Assembly: GCF_001584145.1 (NCBI RefSeq)
Contig: NZ_CP013232.1
Location: 1,488,001 to 1,552,000, forward strand
Length of the DNA: 64,000 bases
Direction: 5' to 3'
From: Collimonas fungivorans
GTDB lineage: Bacteria; Pseudomonadota; Gammaproteobacteria; Burkholderiales; Burkholderiaceae_D
Position numbers and translations under genes: made by a program. The notes beneath the pieces were generated by a model that worked only from the letters and a program-made list of their open reading frames with translations, was not told the origin of the DNA and searched no databases. Each line of letters begins with the position of its first letter. The first letter of the stretch is position 1. Below are positions 9,570 through 17,606 of the stretch, piece after piece.

Positions 9570-10712
9570 TTATGCCGTCTGTGCGGAGGCGGGATGAGTT
9601 TGTCCTGTAGCGGAGACAGTCGCATCCAGCCGGCGCAGGGCACGGCCGCTCTGGTCGAACAGGTGGCAGCGCTGTGGATCGGCCGACACGCCGATTTCGC
9701 TGCCGCGCTGCATGTCCACCGTATCGGCCACGCGCAGCACCAGCGGTTCTTCGGATGCCGTGGAATCGGCATACAGATAGGAAAAATCTCCCAGCGCTTC
9801 CAGCACGGTGAATTTTGCCTTCAGCATCGGATTGTGCGGATCGAGCATCAGGTGCTCGGCGCGTACGCCGATGCTGACCGGGTCGCCGATCTGCAGGCTG
9901 CTGCCGTCGACCGCAACCGACTGGCGGCCGCCGCTGGCCAGTTCGACCAGTACGCCGTGGGTGGCGATGGCCGCTACCTTGCCGTCGATGAAATTCATCT
10001 TGGGCGAACCGATGAAACCGGCTACAAAACGATTCGCCGGGTGATGGTAAAGCTGCTGCGGCGAACCAACCTGTTCGACCCGGCCGGCAGACAGCACCAC
10101 GATCTTGTCGGCCAGCGTCATGGCTTCGATCTGGTCGTGGGTGACGTAGATCATGGTGGTCTTGAGCTGGTCGTGCAGCCGTGAGAATTCCAGGCGCATC
10201 TTCACCCGCAGGGCGGAATCCAGGTTCGACAAAGGCTCGTCGAACAGGAATACGCTGGGCTCGCGCGTGATGGCGCGGCCGATGGCGACACGCTGGCGCT
10301 GGCCGCCCGACAGGGCTTTCGGCTTGCGGTCCAGCAGGTGATCGATGTGCAAAGTCTTGGCGGCGCGCTGGACCGCGGTGTCGATCTCGGCTTTCGATTT
10401 GCCGGCGATCTTGAGGCCGAACGCCATGTTGTCGTACAGCGTCATGTGCGGATACAGCGCGTAGGATTGGAACACCATGGCGATGCCGCGCTTGGCCGGG
10501 GGCACGTCGTTCATGCGTGTGTCGCCGATGAACAGGTCGCCGCTGCTGATGTCTTCCAGGCCGGCGATCATGCGCAGCAAAGTGGATTTTCCGCAGCCGC
10601 TGGGGCCGACAAAGACGACAAATTCGCCATCCTCGATGTCGAGGTTGATGTCGCGCATGACTTCATTGTCGTCGTAGCTCTTGATGAGGTTTCTGATCGT
10701 TACGCCTGCCAT
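9570..10712 (-). CDS. polyol ABC transporter ATPase (SmoK/MtlK/UgpC type)
   Basis: The 380-residue ATPase has Walker [10 protein letters not shown] near residues 37-45, signature [12 protein letters not shown], Walker [12 protein letters not shown], a switch histidine in YVTHDQ, and a C-terminal MalK-like TOBE region of about 140 residues. This is the CUT1-type energiser of sugar and polyol importers. It sits in the operon between the dehydrogenase and the HAD phosphatase, so it most likely powers the SmoF/SmoG-like permeases encoded upstream. A strong GGAG site precedes the ATG at 10712. Confidence 0.9.
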   Translation of the reverse strand: MAGVTIRNLIKSYDDNEVMRDINLDIEDGEFVVFVGPSGCGKSTLLRMIAGLEDISSGDLFIGDTRMNDVPPAKRGIAMVFQSYALYPHMTLYDNMAFGLKIAGKSKAEIDTAVQRAAKTLHIDHLLDRKPKALSGGQRQRVAIGRAITREPSVFLFDEPLSNLDSALRVKMRLEFSRLHDQLKTTMIYVTHDQIEAMTLADKIVVLSAGRVEQVGSPQQLYHHPANRFVAGFIGSPKMNFIDGKVAAIATHGVLVELASGGRQSVAVDGSSLQIGDPVSIGVRAEHLMLDPHNPMLKAKFTVLEALGDFSYLYADSTASEEPLVLRVADTVDMQRGSEIGVSADPQRCHLFDQSGRALRRLDATVSATGQTHPASAQTA

Positions 10713-10772
10713 GATGGTCTCCTTCTGTTTTGTTCGTAGATCGCGGCCACGGATGGCTGCGACGCAATAGAA

Positions 10773-11462
10773 TTAAGCGGCCTGTTTGCCGAGCAGTTCT
10801 GTCAATTGCTGCATGTCGTCGAATATCCGTTCGGCGCCGGCTGCCAGTAGTCGGGCGCCGGCTTGCTTGCGGTCATGCGCGACGCCGGTGAAGCCGATGA
10901 CCCGGATGCCGGCGGCTACCGCCGAACGGACGCCGGTGATGCTGTCGTCGATCGCAATGCATTGCTGCGGCGCCACGCCAAAGCCGGCAGCGGCAGCCAG
11001 GTAGACGTCCGGCGCCGGCTTCGGGCTGCCAAGGTCGTGACCGCTGTGGATATGGCCGGTGAACAGGTCCAGCAAATCGCAGCGCCGCAAGCCGGCGTGG
11101 ATGCGGTCCAGGCTACTGTTGCTGGCGACCGCTTTCGGCAAGGCGATCGCCGCCAGCGCTTCTCTGACGCCGGGAACCGGATTGACTTCTTCGCTGCAGG
11201 CACGGCCGACCGCGAGGTTGATCGCCTCGTAGTCCGCTGCAGCCAGGCCCAATTTGAACTCGCCGTCGACTTCATCCAGCAGCAGGTTGGTCATCATGCC
11301 CAGCCGCTCGGCGATGGCGCTGTGCAGCGCCGGTCCGGCCTGCAACATGGACGGCGGCAAATACGGCGTCAACTCGCGATGCAGGACAGTGAGAGCGATG
11401 CTCTCGCTGTCGAGCAAAACGCCGTCGCAATCGCAGATAAGGTGAGTGATATGTGAGGTCAT
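10773..11462 (-). CDS. HAD-superfamily sugar-phosphate phosphatase
   Basis: The 229-residue protein is a HAD subfamily IA hydrolase: motif I DCDGVLLDSE near residue 10, motif II ASNSS, motif III lysine in GSPKPAPDVY and motif IV IDDSITGV. The real start is the ATG at 11462, eight bases after the permease stop; the reading frame stays open further upstream, but that part is a shadow of the permease. Enzymes of this type dephosphorylate hexose or pentitol phosphates. In a polyol operon it could remove a dead-end polyol phosphate; this role is inferred. Confidence 0.8.
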   Translation of the reverse strand: MTSHITHLICDCDGVLLDSESIALTVLHRELTPYLPPSMLQAGPALHSAIAERLGMMTNLLLDEVDGEFKLGLAAADYEAINLAVGRACSEEVNPVPGVREALAAIALPKAVASNSSLDRIHAGLRRCDLLDLFTGHIHSGHDLGSPKPAPDVYLAAAAGFGVAPQQCIAIDDSITGVRSAVAAGIRVIGFTGVAHDRKQAGARLLAAGAERIFDDMQQLTELLGKQAA

Positions 11463-11470
11463 GGTTAGCC

Positions 11471-12286
11471 TCACTTCACCGCGCCGAAAGTAAGGCCGCG
11501 CACCAGCTGCTTTTGCGCCAGCCAGCCGAGCACCATGATCGGAGCGATCGCCAGCAGCGAGGCGGCCGACAGCTTGGCCCAGAACAGTCCTTCCGGATTC
11601 GAGTAGGAGGCGATGAAGACGGTCAGTGGCGCACCGCTGACGCTGGTCAGGTTGATGCTCCAGAACGCTTCGTTCCACGACAGGATGATCAGCAGCAGGG
11701 CAGTCGAGACCAGCCCCGGCATGGAGGTCGGCAGCAGCAGGTATACCATTTCCTGCCAGGCGTTGGCGCCGTCGATGCGTGCCGCTTCCAGGATTTCCTT
11801 GGGCACGTCGTTGAAATAGGTGAACGCCATCCAGACCGCGATCGGCAGGTTGATCAGGGTGTAGATGATGGTCAGGCCGGTCACCGTATCGAGCAGGCCG
11901 GTATTCTTGGCCAGCAGGTAGATCGGGATCAGCACGCCGACGGCCGGCATCATCTTGGTCGACAGCATCCACAGCAGCAGCTTCTGGGTCCGTGCGGTGG
12001 GGAAGAACGCCATTGCATACGCTGCCGGCACCGCGATCAGCAATGACAGGATGGTCGAGCCGAGCGAGACGATCAGCGAATTGCCGACGAAGTTCATGTA
12101 ATTGCTGCGCGCCATCACTTCATGAAAGCTTTCCAGCGTCGGCCAGAAGATCAGTGTCGGCACGTAAGCCTGGTGCTCGGTCTTGAAGGCGGTGATGGCA
12201 ACCCAGAAGATAGGGAAGAACAGGATGATGGCGCAGACCCACGCCAACAGTCCCAGCCACAGGCGGTTTTTATTTTTAGCGCTCAT
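11471..12286 (-). CDS. polyol ABC transporter permease (SmoG/MtlG type)
   Basis: The 271-residue protein has six expected membrane segments and the EAA loop with EAARIDGANAWQ near residue 190, typical of MalG-type CUT1 permeases. It overlaps the preceding permease gene by four bases (ATGA), as is usual for paired subunits, and forms the channel with the product of 12283-13212. Confidence 0.88.
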   Translation of the reverse strand: MSAKNKNRLWLGLLAWVCAIILFFPIFWVAITAFKTEHQAYVPTLIFWPTLESFHEVMARSNYMNFVGNSLIVSLGSTILSLLIAVPAAYAMAFFPTARTQKLLLWMLSTKMMPAVGVLIPIYLLAKNTGLLDTVTGLTIIYTLINLPIAVWMAFTYFNDVPKEILEAARIDGANAWQEMVYLLLPTSMPGLVSTALLLIILSWNEAFWSINLTSVSGAPLTVFIASYSNPEGLFWAKLSAASLLAIAPIMVLGWLAQKQLVRGLTFGAVK

Positions 12287-13212
12287 TTTTCGTTCGCTCC
12301 TTTCAGGTTCTTCGCCATCATCCGTACCAGGAAGAACGACACAATATTGGCCAGGACCACGGCGATGATGCCGCCGGCCGAGGCGATGCCGATATCGAAC
12401 TGCTGCAAGCCGATCGAATACACCAGGTAAGCCAGATTGGTGGTGGCGGTGCCAGGGCCGCCAGCGGTCGTGGTGAAGATTTCAGCAAAAATCGACAGCA
12501 GGAAAATGGTTTCGATCATGATCACCACCGTGATCGCGCGCTTGAGGTGGGGCAGCACGACATACCAGAACACCCGGATCGGCCCGGCGCCGTCCAGCTG
12601 CGCGGCTTCTTTCTGTTCCAGGTCGAGCGACTGCAATGCTGTCAGCAGGATCAGGAAGGCGAACGGAATCCACTGCCAGGCGACGATCATGATCACCGAC
12701 AGCATCGGATATTCGGCTAGCCAGTCGATCGGCTCCAGGCCGACCAGGCGCATGGCCCATGCCAGCAGGCCGTAGACCGGATGCAGGATCATGTTTTTCC
12801 AGATCAGGGCGGCAACGGTCGGCATCACGAAGAACGGGCCGATCACCAGCAGGCGGGCGATGCCGCGGCCGAAGAACGGCTGGTCGAACAGCACCGCCAG
12901 CAGCGTGCCGGAAACCACGCTGATGACCAGCACCGAGCCGATCAGCAGCAGCGTATTGAGGATCGATGGCCAGAACGCCGGATCGTTGAACAGGAAAGCG
13001 TAATTGTCCAGCCCGACAAAACCGGTTGCTTCCGGCATCATCAGGTTGTAGCGGATGACCGAGAAGTACAGCGTCATCGCCAGCGGCACTATCATCCATA
13101 ACAGCAGCAGGAATACCGAGGGCGTTTGCAGCAGCCGCACTGGCTTGAATTTGCTGGCGTTTGGCCGTGCCGGCGCGGCCGCGTTGGCGACCTGGGCGGA
13201 AGGAGTCGACAT
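12283..13212 (-). CDS. polyol ABC transporter permease (SmoF/MtlF type)
   Basis: The 309-residue protein is a MalF-like CUT1 permease. A basic N terminus leads into the first membrane helix, followed by about five more, with the EAA-loop equivalent KEAAQLDGAGPIRVFWYV near residue 220. It is translationally coupled to the second permease. A repeat-bearing gap of about 175 bp separates it from the binding-protein gene upstream, so read-through may be reduced there. Confidence 0.88.
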   Translation of the reverse strand: MSTPSAQVANAAAPARPNASKFKPVRLLQTPSVFLLLLWMIVPLAMTLYFSVIRYNLMMPEATGFVGLDNYAFLFNDPAFWPSILNTLLLIGSVLVISVVSGTLLAVLFDQPFFGRGIARLLVIGPFFVMPTVAALIWKNMILHPVYGLLAWAMRLVGLEPIDWLAEYPMLSVIMIVAWQWIPFAFLILLTALQSLDLEQKEAAQLDGAGPIRVFWYVVLPHLKRAITVVIMIETIFLLSIFAEIFTTTAGGPGTATTNLAYLVYSIGLQQFDIGIASAGGIIAVVLANIVSFFLVRMMAKNLKGANEK

Positions 13213-13250
13213 GATTTACCTCTTACATTATTGCGCGCCGATTGGCGGGG

Positions 13251-13372
13251 GTAGGGTGGGCACATCGTGCCCACGCGTGAATGTACTCCGCGTATTTAAC
13301 TGCATTGGCTACCGCGTGAGTCGGTACTCCGTTTATCACGGTCACGCGTGGGCACGGGGGTGCCCACTCTAC
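13251..13372. repeat. inverted pair of GTGGGCAC-type intergenic hairpin repeats
   Basis: A 30-bp unit at 13251-13280 (beginning GTAGGGTGGGCAC, ending CCCACGCGTGA) recurs in inverted orientation at 13342-13372 with few differences. Each unit is itself a hairpin of GTGGGCAC and GTGCCCAC, and the pair encloses about 61 bp. It looks like a REP- or MITE-type chromosomal repeat, located inside the polyol operon between the binding-protein and permease genes. Confidence 0.75.
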
Positions 13373-13387
13373 GGATTACTTGCGCAT

Positions 13388-14728
13388 TTACTTGATATAG
13401 CGTCCTTGGCGCATCACCCGGTCCGCTTGCGCCTGCGATGTCTGCAAGGCAGCGTCCACTGTCGACTTGCCTGCCAGTGCACCGGCAATCGCCTGGCCGA
13501 CTACCGTGCCCAGCGACTGGAATTCGGGAATCGTCACGAACTGGATGCCGGTGTAAGGCACTTTCTGCAAGGTGGCGTCCTTGGTGTCAGCCGACTGGAT
13601 CGCGTTCAGCACGAAGTCGGAGTAGGGCGCGGCCTTCTTATACTCAGGCGAAGCGTAAGTCGACATACGGGTGCCCGGCGGCACCAGGCCCCAGCCCTTT
13701 TCCTTGGCGACCAGTTGCACATATTCCTTGGAAGTCGCCCAGGCTGCGAATTTCTTGGCGGCGTCCTGCGATTTCGACGATTTCGGAATTGCCAGCGACC
13801 AGATCCACAACCAATGCGAACCCTTAGGCGTGACCGCCACCGGCGACGGCGCGAATGCTACCTTGCCGACTACCTTCGATTCCTTGCTGCTGTAGATCAT
13901 GCCGGCCGCCACCGTGGCGTCGATCCACATGCCGCATTTGCCGCTGGAGAACAGCACCAGGTTTTCGTTGAAGCCGTTCGAGGTGGCGCCTTGCGGGCCG
14001 TACTTGCGCAATAGGTCGACATAAGTAGTGACCGCGTTTTTCCACTCAGGCGAGTTGAGCTGCGGCTGCCATTTTTCATCGAACCAGCGGGCGCCGAAGG
14101 TATTCACCATGGTGCCGACCAGCGCCATGTTCTCACCCCAGCCGGCACGGCCGCGCAGGCAGATGCCGGCGATGCCGTTCTGCTTGTCGGTCAGTTTTTC
14201 AGCGAAGCCGGCGATATCCTGGAACGTCGGGTGTTCAGGCATTTTCAGGCCCTTTTCCGCAAACAGGTCTTTGCGGTAGTAGGTCATCGAGCTTTCGGCG
14301 TAGAACGGCAGCGCGTACAGCTTGCCGCCTTCGGTCAGGCCTTCGCGCACGGTCTTGATCAGGTCGGCTTCGTCGTAGTTGGCCGGCAAGCCTTCCATCG
14401 GCGCCAGCCAGCCTTTCTTGGCCCAGATCGGCGCTTCATATGCGCCGATGGTCATCAGGTCGAACTGGCCGCTGCCGGTGGCGATGTCGGTGGTGACGCG
14501 CTGGCGCAGCACGTTTTCTTCCAGCACTACCCAGCGCAGCTTGATGTCGGGGTTGGCGGTTTCGAAATTCGAGGAGAGTTTTTGCAGTTCGATCATGTCC
14601 GGATTGTTGATCGTTGCGATGTTCACGGTAACTGGTGCGGCCCAGGCGCTGCCGCAGAACACAGCCAGCAGGCTGAGTGGGGCCAGGGCGGCTGAAAACG
14701 AGCTTGCGCGGATGCTGCGACGTTTCAT
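13388..14728 (-). CDS. polyol ABC transporter substrate-binding protein (SmoE/MtlE type)
   Basis: The 446-residue family 1 extracellular solute-binding protein begins with a basic n-region, a hydrophobic core and an AWA-type cleavage site near residue 30. The mature part has NPDIKLRWV, the GQFDLMTIG loop and SSMTYYRKDLF, as in mannitol/sorbitol binding proteins. I chose the ATG at 14728, which has GGAGAC upstream, over an upstream in-frame codon without a site. It is the first gene of the operon, as expected for the most abundant component. Confidence 0.88.
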   Translation of the reverse strand: MKRRSIRASSFSAALAPLSLLAVFCGSAWAAPVTVNIATINNPDMIELQKLSSNFETANPDIKLRWVVLEENVLRQRVTTDIATGSGQFDLMTIGAYEAPIWAKKGWLAPMEGLPANYDEADLIKTVREGLTEGGKLYALPFYAESSMTYYRKDLFAEKGLKMPEHPTFQDIAGFAEKLTDKQNGIAGICLRGRAGWGENMALVGTMVNTFGARWFDEKWQPQLNSPEWKNAVTTYVDLLRKYGPQGATSNGFNENLVLFSSGKCGMWIDATVAAGMIYSSKESKVVGKVAFAPSPVAVTPKGSHWLWIWSLAIPKSSKSQDAAKKFAAWATSKEYVQLVAKEKGWGLVPPGTRMSTYASPEYKKAAPYSDFVLNAIQSADTKDATLQKVPYTGIQFVTIPEFQSLGTVVGQAIAGALAGKSTVDAALQTSQAQADRVMRQGRYIK

Positions 14729-14867
14729 GTTTGTCTCCATTGTAGGAATGATTAATACGCCATGCCGACTTGCGCGGCTTCGCGTTATCACTTTCTCAGG
14801 CGGCGTAGCGGTCGCCCGGAAAATTCGTTAACGTTGTCTTTTGGTTCATGGCTTGCTGCTTCAAATA

Positions 14868-14910
14868 TTGAGCAAAAGACTTTTCGTTGAGCAAATAATC
14901 ATGCATGATT
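14868..14910. promoter_or_regulatory. candidate SorC-regulator operator region
   Basis: In the 328-bp divergent gap between the polyol operon and its regulator, TTGAGCAAA occurs twice as a direct repeat (14868-14876 and 14887-14895), exactly 19 bp apart. It is followed by a perfect 14-bp palindrome AATCATGCATGATT at 14897-14910. Position and phasing suggest operator sites for the neighbouring SorC-type regulator. Nothing else was recognised in the gap. Confidence 0.45.
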
Positions 14911-15056
14911 CAAAGCGTGTCAAGATTTAGTTCTGCTGCAATGCACTATCTGGGACAATTCCTGGGTCGAATGCCAAAAACAAGGCAGTAGCGGCCCAGG
15001 CGATGCATGTTGCGCAGATGCATGCCGGGCGCGCCATGCCCAAAAAAGGAAATCAG

Positions 15057-16016
15057 ATGGCAAATGAAAAACTGGACCTCGCCGCGCGTGCGGCGTGGAT
15101 GTATTACGTGGCCGGCAATACCCAGAACGAAATCGCCGACCACCTGGGCATCTCGCGCCAGATGGCGCAGCGGCTGGTGGCTTATGCGCGCGAATCGGGG
15201 CTGGTCAAGGTCAGGGTGGAACATCCGGTGTCGACTTGCCTGGAGCTGGCGGCCGCTTTGCAGCAGCGCTACGGCCTTGAGCAATGCCATGTGGTGCCGA
15301 GTATGGGGGCGGGCGACAACGTGGTCGACGACGCCGGCGTGCAGCAGATGCTGGCGGTGGTCGGCGCCGAGGTGATGGAGCGTTATCTGCAGCAGGAGAC
15401 GCCGCTGGTGGTCAACGTCGGTTCGGGACGGACCTTGAAGGCCGTATTGGAGGCGGTCACCGAAATGGAACGGCCGCAGCACCGGATCGTGTCGATGGTG
15501 GGGGCGATTGCGGCCGACGGTTCATCGAATCGCTATGACGTCGCGCTTACCGCCGCCGACAAGATCCAGGCCCGTTTCTTTTTCCTGCCGGCGCCGCTGG
15601 TGGCCGACAATGCCGAAGACATGCGCCAGTGGTGCAGCCACCGGGTATATCGCATCGTGGCCGACCTGGCGCAGTATGCCGACGTCACCTTTATCGGCGT
15701 CGGCACCATTGCGCTTGGCTGTCCGATGCACGAAGACGGTTTCATCACGGCCGAAGAAGTCGCGCAATTGCAGGGATACGGAGCGGTGGGAGAAATGATC
15801 GGCCACGCCATCGCCGGCGACGGCCGCCTGATTGCATCGCCGCTGGAAGACCGCGTCACCAGCCTGCCACTGGCCTCGCCGCCGACACGCCCGGTGATCG
15901 GCATGGCAGGCGGCGTCAAGAAGGCGGAAGCGATCCGCGCGGTACTGCGCGGCGGCTGGTGGTCAGGCCTGATCACCGACGAATACTGTGCACGCTACGC
16001 ACTGCAGGACGAGTAA
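15057..16016 (+). CDS. SorC/DalR-family sugar-responsive transcriptional regulator
   Basis: The 319-residue protein has an N-terminal helix-turn-helix (NEIADHLGISRQMAQRLV, residues 20-40) and a long C-terminal sugar-binding domain with VNVGSGRTL and FIGVGTIA, the hallmarks of the SorC family. Members respond to phosphorylated sugars or polyols. The ATG at 15057 follows AAGGA and is preferred over one 54 bp upstream. It is transcribed divergently from the D-arabinitol operon and is the obvious local controller, as DalR is for dal genes in Klebsiella. Its stop codon lies within a few bases of the insertion element that follows. Confidence 0.88.
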   Translation: MANEKLDLAARAAWMYYVAGNTQNEIADHLGISRQMAQRLVAYARESGLVKVRVEHPVSTCLELAAALQQRYGLEQCHVVPSMGAGDNVVDDAGVQQMLAVVGAEVMERYLQQETPLVVNVGSGRTLKAVLEAVTEMERPQHRIVSMVGAIAADGSSNRYDVALTAADKIQARFFFLPAPLVADNAEDMRQWCSHRVYRIVADLAQYADVTFIGVGTIALGCPMHEDGFITAEEVAQLQGYGAVGEMIGHAIAGDGRLIASPLEDRVTSLPLASPPTRPVIGMAGGVKKAEAIRAVLRGGWWSGLITDEYCARYALQDE

Positions 16017-16026
16017 TTAATTAGGG

Positions 16027-17037
16027 TCAGATACCGTCTTGAATAGCAAGGCCGTTCGCTAAATAATTGGGATCGAAGGGCTTGCCAGTACGGACCACTC
16101 CGTAAATCAGATGTGTCATTTTGTGCATCACGGCCCCGATTACAGCTTTTTTTGCCATACCGGTGGCCAATAGTCGCTCAGCAAAGCGACGTAGTAGCGG
16201 GTTGTGTCGACATGCTACTAAGCTAGGCATATAAAGCGCCGCCCGCATAGACATGCTTCCAACTCGGCTAATCATGGTTCGACCTTTGATGGAGGTGCCG
16301 GAGCTGCGTTGTTTCGGAGTTACGCCGAGAAATGCGGCAAATGCCTTGGCGCTGTCAAATCTCCGGATGTCACCCAACTGGCCTAAGATCCTCGCCACCG
16401 TAGTGCCGCCGATACCTGGGATGCTCGTGATGAGCTCGGCATCATGCTTGAGGCCGGGATGTCGATCGATGTGATCATCGATGTCACCCTCCAATTTTTT
16501 GATCTCAGCGCTTAGCCAGGCGATGTGTTGCTTCACATGGTCGGCGACGTCGCTCATACCGGTGAAGGTGTTCGCTTCAAGCCGGTTTTCTTCCTGTTGG
16601 CGAATATCCTTTAATGCTTGTACTCGCATCGACCAAGCCCGCAACTGGCGCTGTTCCAGCGGTGGCGGCACCCAAGGCGCGGGCTTCATGGCAGCGCAAT
16701 AGCGCGCAATGAGTCCGGCATCGGCAGTATCGTTCTTGTTGCGGATATTCTCACTATGGCCGAAGCCTTTGATGCAGGCCGGATTGACCACGCTAACGCT
16801 CATTGCTGCGTCATGCAGCGCCAATGCCACCGGTTCATAGTAAATCCCAGTGGCCTCCATGCAGACATGCAGCGTTTCTTTAGCGACTTTCGCCTTGCTT
16901 AACCACTCCAGGAGTAATTTGTATCCCTCGGCCGAATTATCCACCACCTTGGCCTTGGTCTTGCCGTTGACCAGCAAGGCAATATCGAGCTTCTTCTTGC
17001 TCACATCGATACCAACAACTGCGCACACCGTTTCCAT
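16027..17037 (-). CDS. IS110-family transposase (DEDD/serine recombinase)
   Basis: The 336-residue protein has the N-terminal RuvC-like DEDD domain: GIDVSKKKLDIAL near residue 8, an EATGIYYEP block and KNDTADAGLIA. It ends with the Transposase_20 domain containing SIPGIG, FLGVTPKQRSSGTS and the following conserved basic segment. Length and order are complete, so it is probably active. It lies between the polyol regulator and the feo genes. Confidence 0.93.
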   Translation of the reverse strand: METVCAVVGIDVSKKKLDIALLVNGKTKAKVVDNSAEGYKLLLEWLSKAKVAKETLHVCMEATGIYYEPVALALHDAAMSVSVVNPACIKGFGHSENIRNKNDTADAGLIARYCAAMKPAPWVPPPLEQRQLRAWSMRVQALKDIRQQEENRLEANTFTGMSDVADHVKQHIAWLSAEIKKLEGDIDDHIDRHPGLKHDAELITSIPGIGGTTVARILGQLGDIRRFDSAKAFAAFLGVTPKQRSSGTSIKGRTMISRVGSMSMRAALYMPSLVACRHNPLLRRFAERLLATGMAKKAVIGAVMHKMTHLIYGVVRTGKPFDPNYLANGLAIQDGI

Positions 17038-17264
17038 TTTGACCTTTCTCGTATGCGGGCTTACGCGCCAGGCGATGGCCCAAGATACCGTTCGGACTTA
17101 TAAAATGAAACGGGCAGAGGCACCTATCTGACCCACGTGCTCAACCGCACTCAGTCTAATCGGCATCACTCTGCCCGACCGCTTCGACATCATGATTATC
17201 CAATGGCGATGCGGTAGGTTCAATATACGAGAGTCAAATTGTTTAGGACCAAACAATTCGACTC
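17038..17264 (-). ncRNA. candidate IS110 bridge RNA region
   Basis: This is the non-coding end upstream of the transposase. GGGCAGAG at 17112-17119 pairs with CTCTGCCC at 17169-17176 around an internal segment of about 50 nt. A second hairpin at 17231-17264 has a 13-bp stem with one mismatch and the loop AGGACC. Known IS110 bridge RNAs come from this position and fold into looped stems that pair with donor and target DNA. The RNA itself, its ends and its guide loops are inferred. Confidence 0.4.
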
Positions 17265-17309
17265 TGACCCTAATTAACGGATTGCGGAGTACATGCGGCT
17301 TCGGATTGA

Positions 17310-17606
17310 TTATTCGCGCGAACGCTCGCGGAACTGCAGCGGCTGCTCATCCGCCGCCGGCGTTGAACCGCAACCTGTGGCGCATGAGCCGCAGCCGCTA
17401 TCGCATCCTCCCGCCGCAGCAGCCGGCTGCAAACGCTTGCCGATCGCGCGCAATGCTGCGGGCCGCGAGGCGGCGCTCAGGGAATTTGCCAGCGCTCCCT
17501 GCCAGCGCTGGCTGGTAGCCGGCATCAGCCGGCGGCAGGCATAGACCAGGCTGGCGGCGACGGCGACGCCGATCACGATGGCCTGAATCGCGAGAAACGG
17601 CGTCAT
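17310..17606 (-). CDS. Cys-rich small membrane protein of the feo operon (DUF6587-like)
   Basis: The 98-residue protein has one N-terminal membrane helix (residues 3-24), a basic middle section and a Cys-rich tail with GGCDSGCGSCATGCG. Similar proteins accompany feoB in Burkholderiales. Its start overlaps the feoB stop by four bases, so it should be cotranslated. A role in Fe(II) uptake, replacing the FeoC-type accessory, is inferred from context. Confidence 0.7.
   Translation of the reverse strand: MTPFLAIQAIVIGVAVAASLVYACRRLMPATSQRWQGALANSLSAASRPAALRAIGKRLQPAAAAGGCDSGCGSCATGCGSTPAADEQPLQFRERSRE

Larger units (their letters stand above)
16017..17277. mobile_element. IS110-family insertion element
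   Basis: The element contains one IS110-type transposase on the minus strand. A 15-bp sequence TTAATTAGGGTCAGA at 16017-16031 recurs inverted at 17263-17277, and I take these as the approximate borders. The transposase stop lies next to the left border, whereas about 240 bp of non-coding DNA precede the start at the other end. In the IS110 group that long end encodes the bridge RNA. The exact ends and the core dinucleotide cannot be fixed without an empty site. Confidence 0.75.

Noticed and set aside
10773..11972. A longer version of the HAD phosphatase reaching back into the permease gene
   Set aside because: The extra 170 codons overlap the permease in another frame and show no family match; the ATG at 11462 fits the family start.
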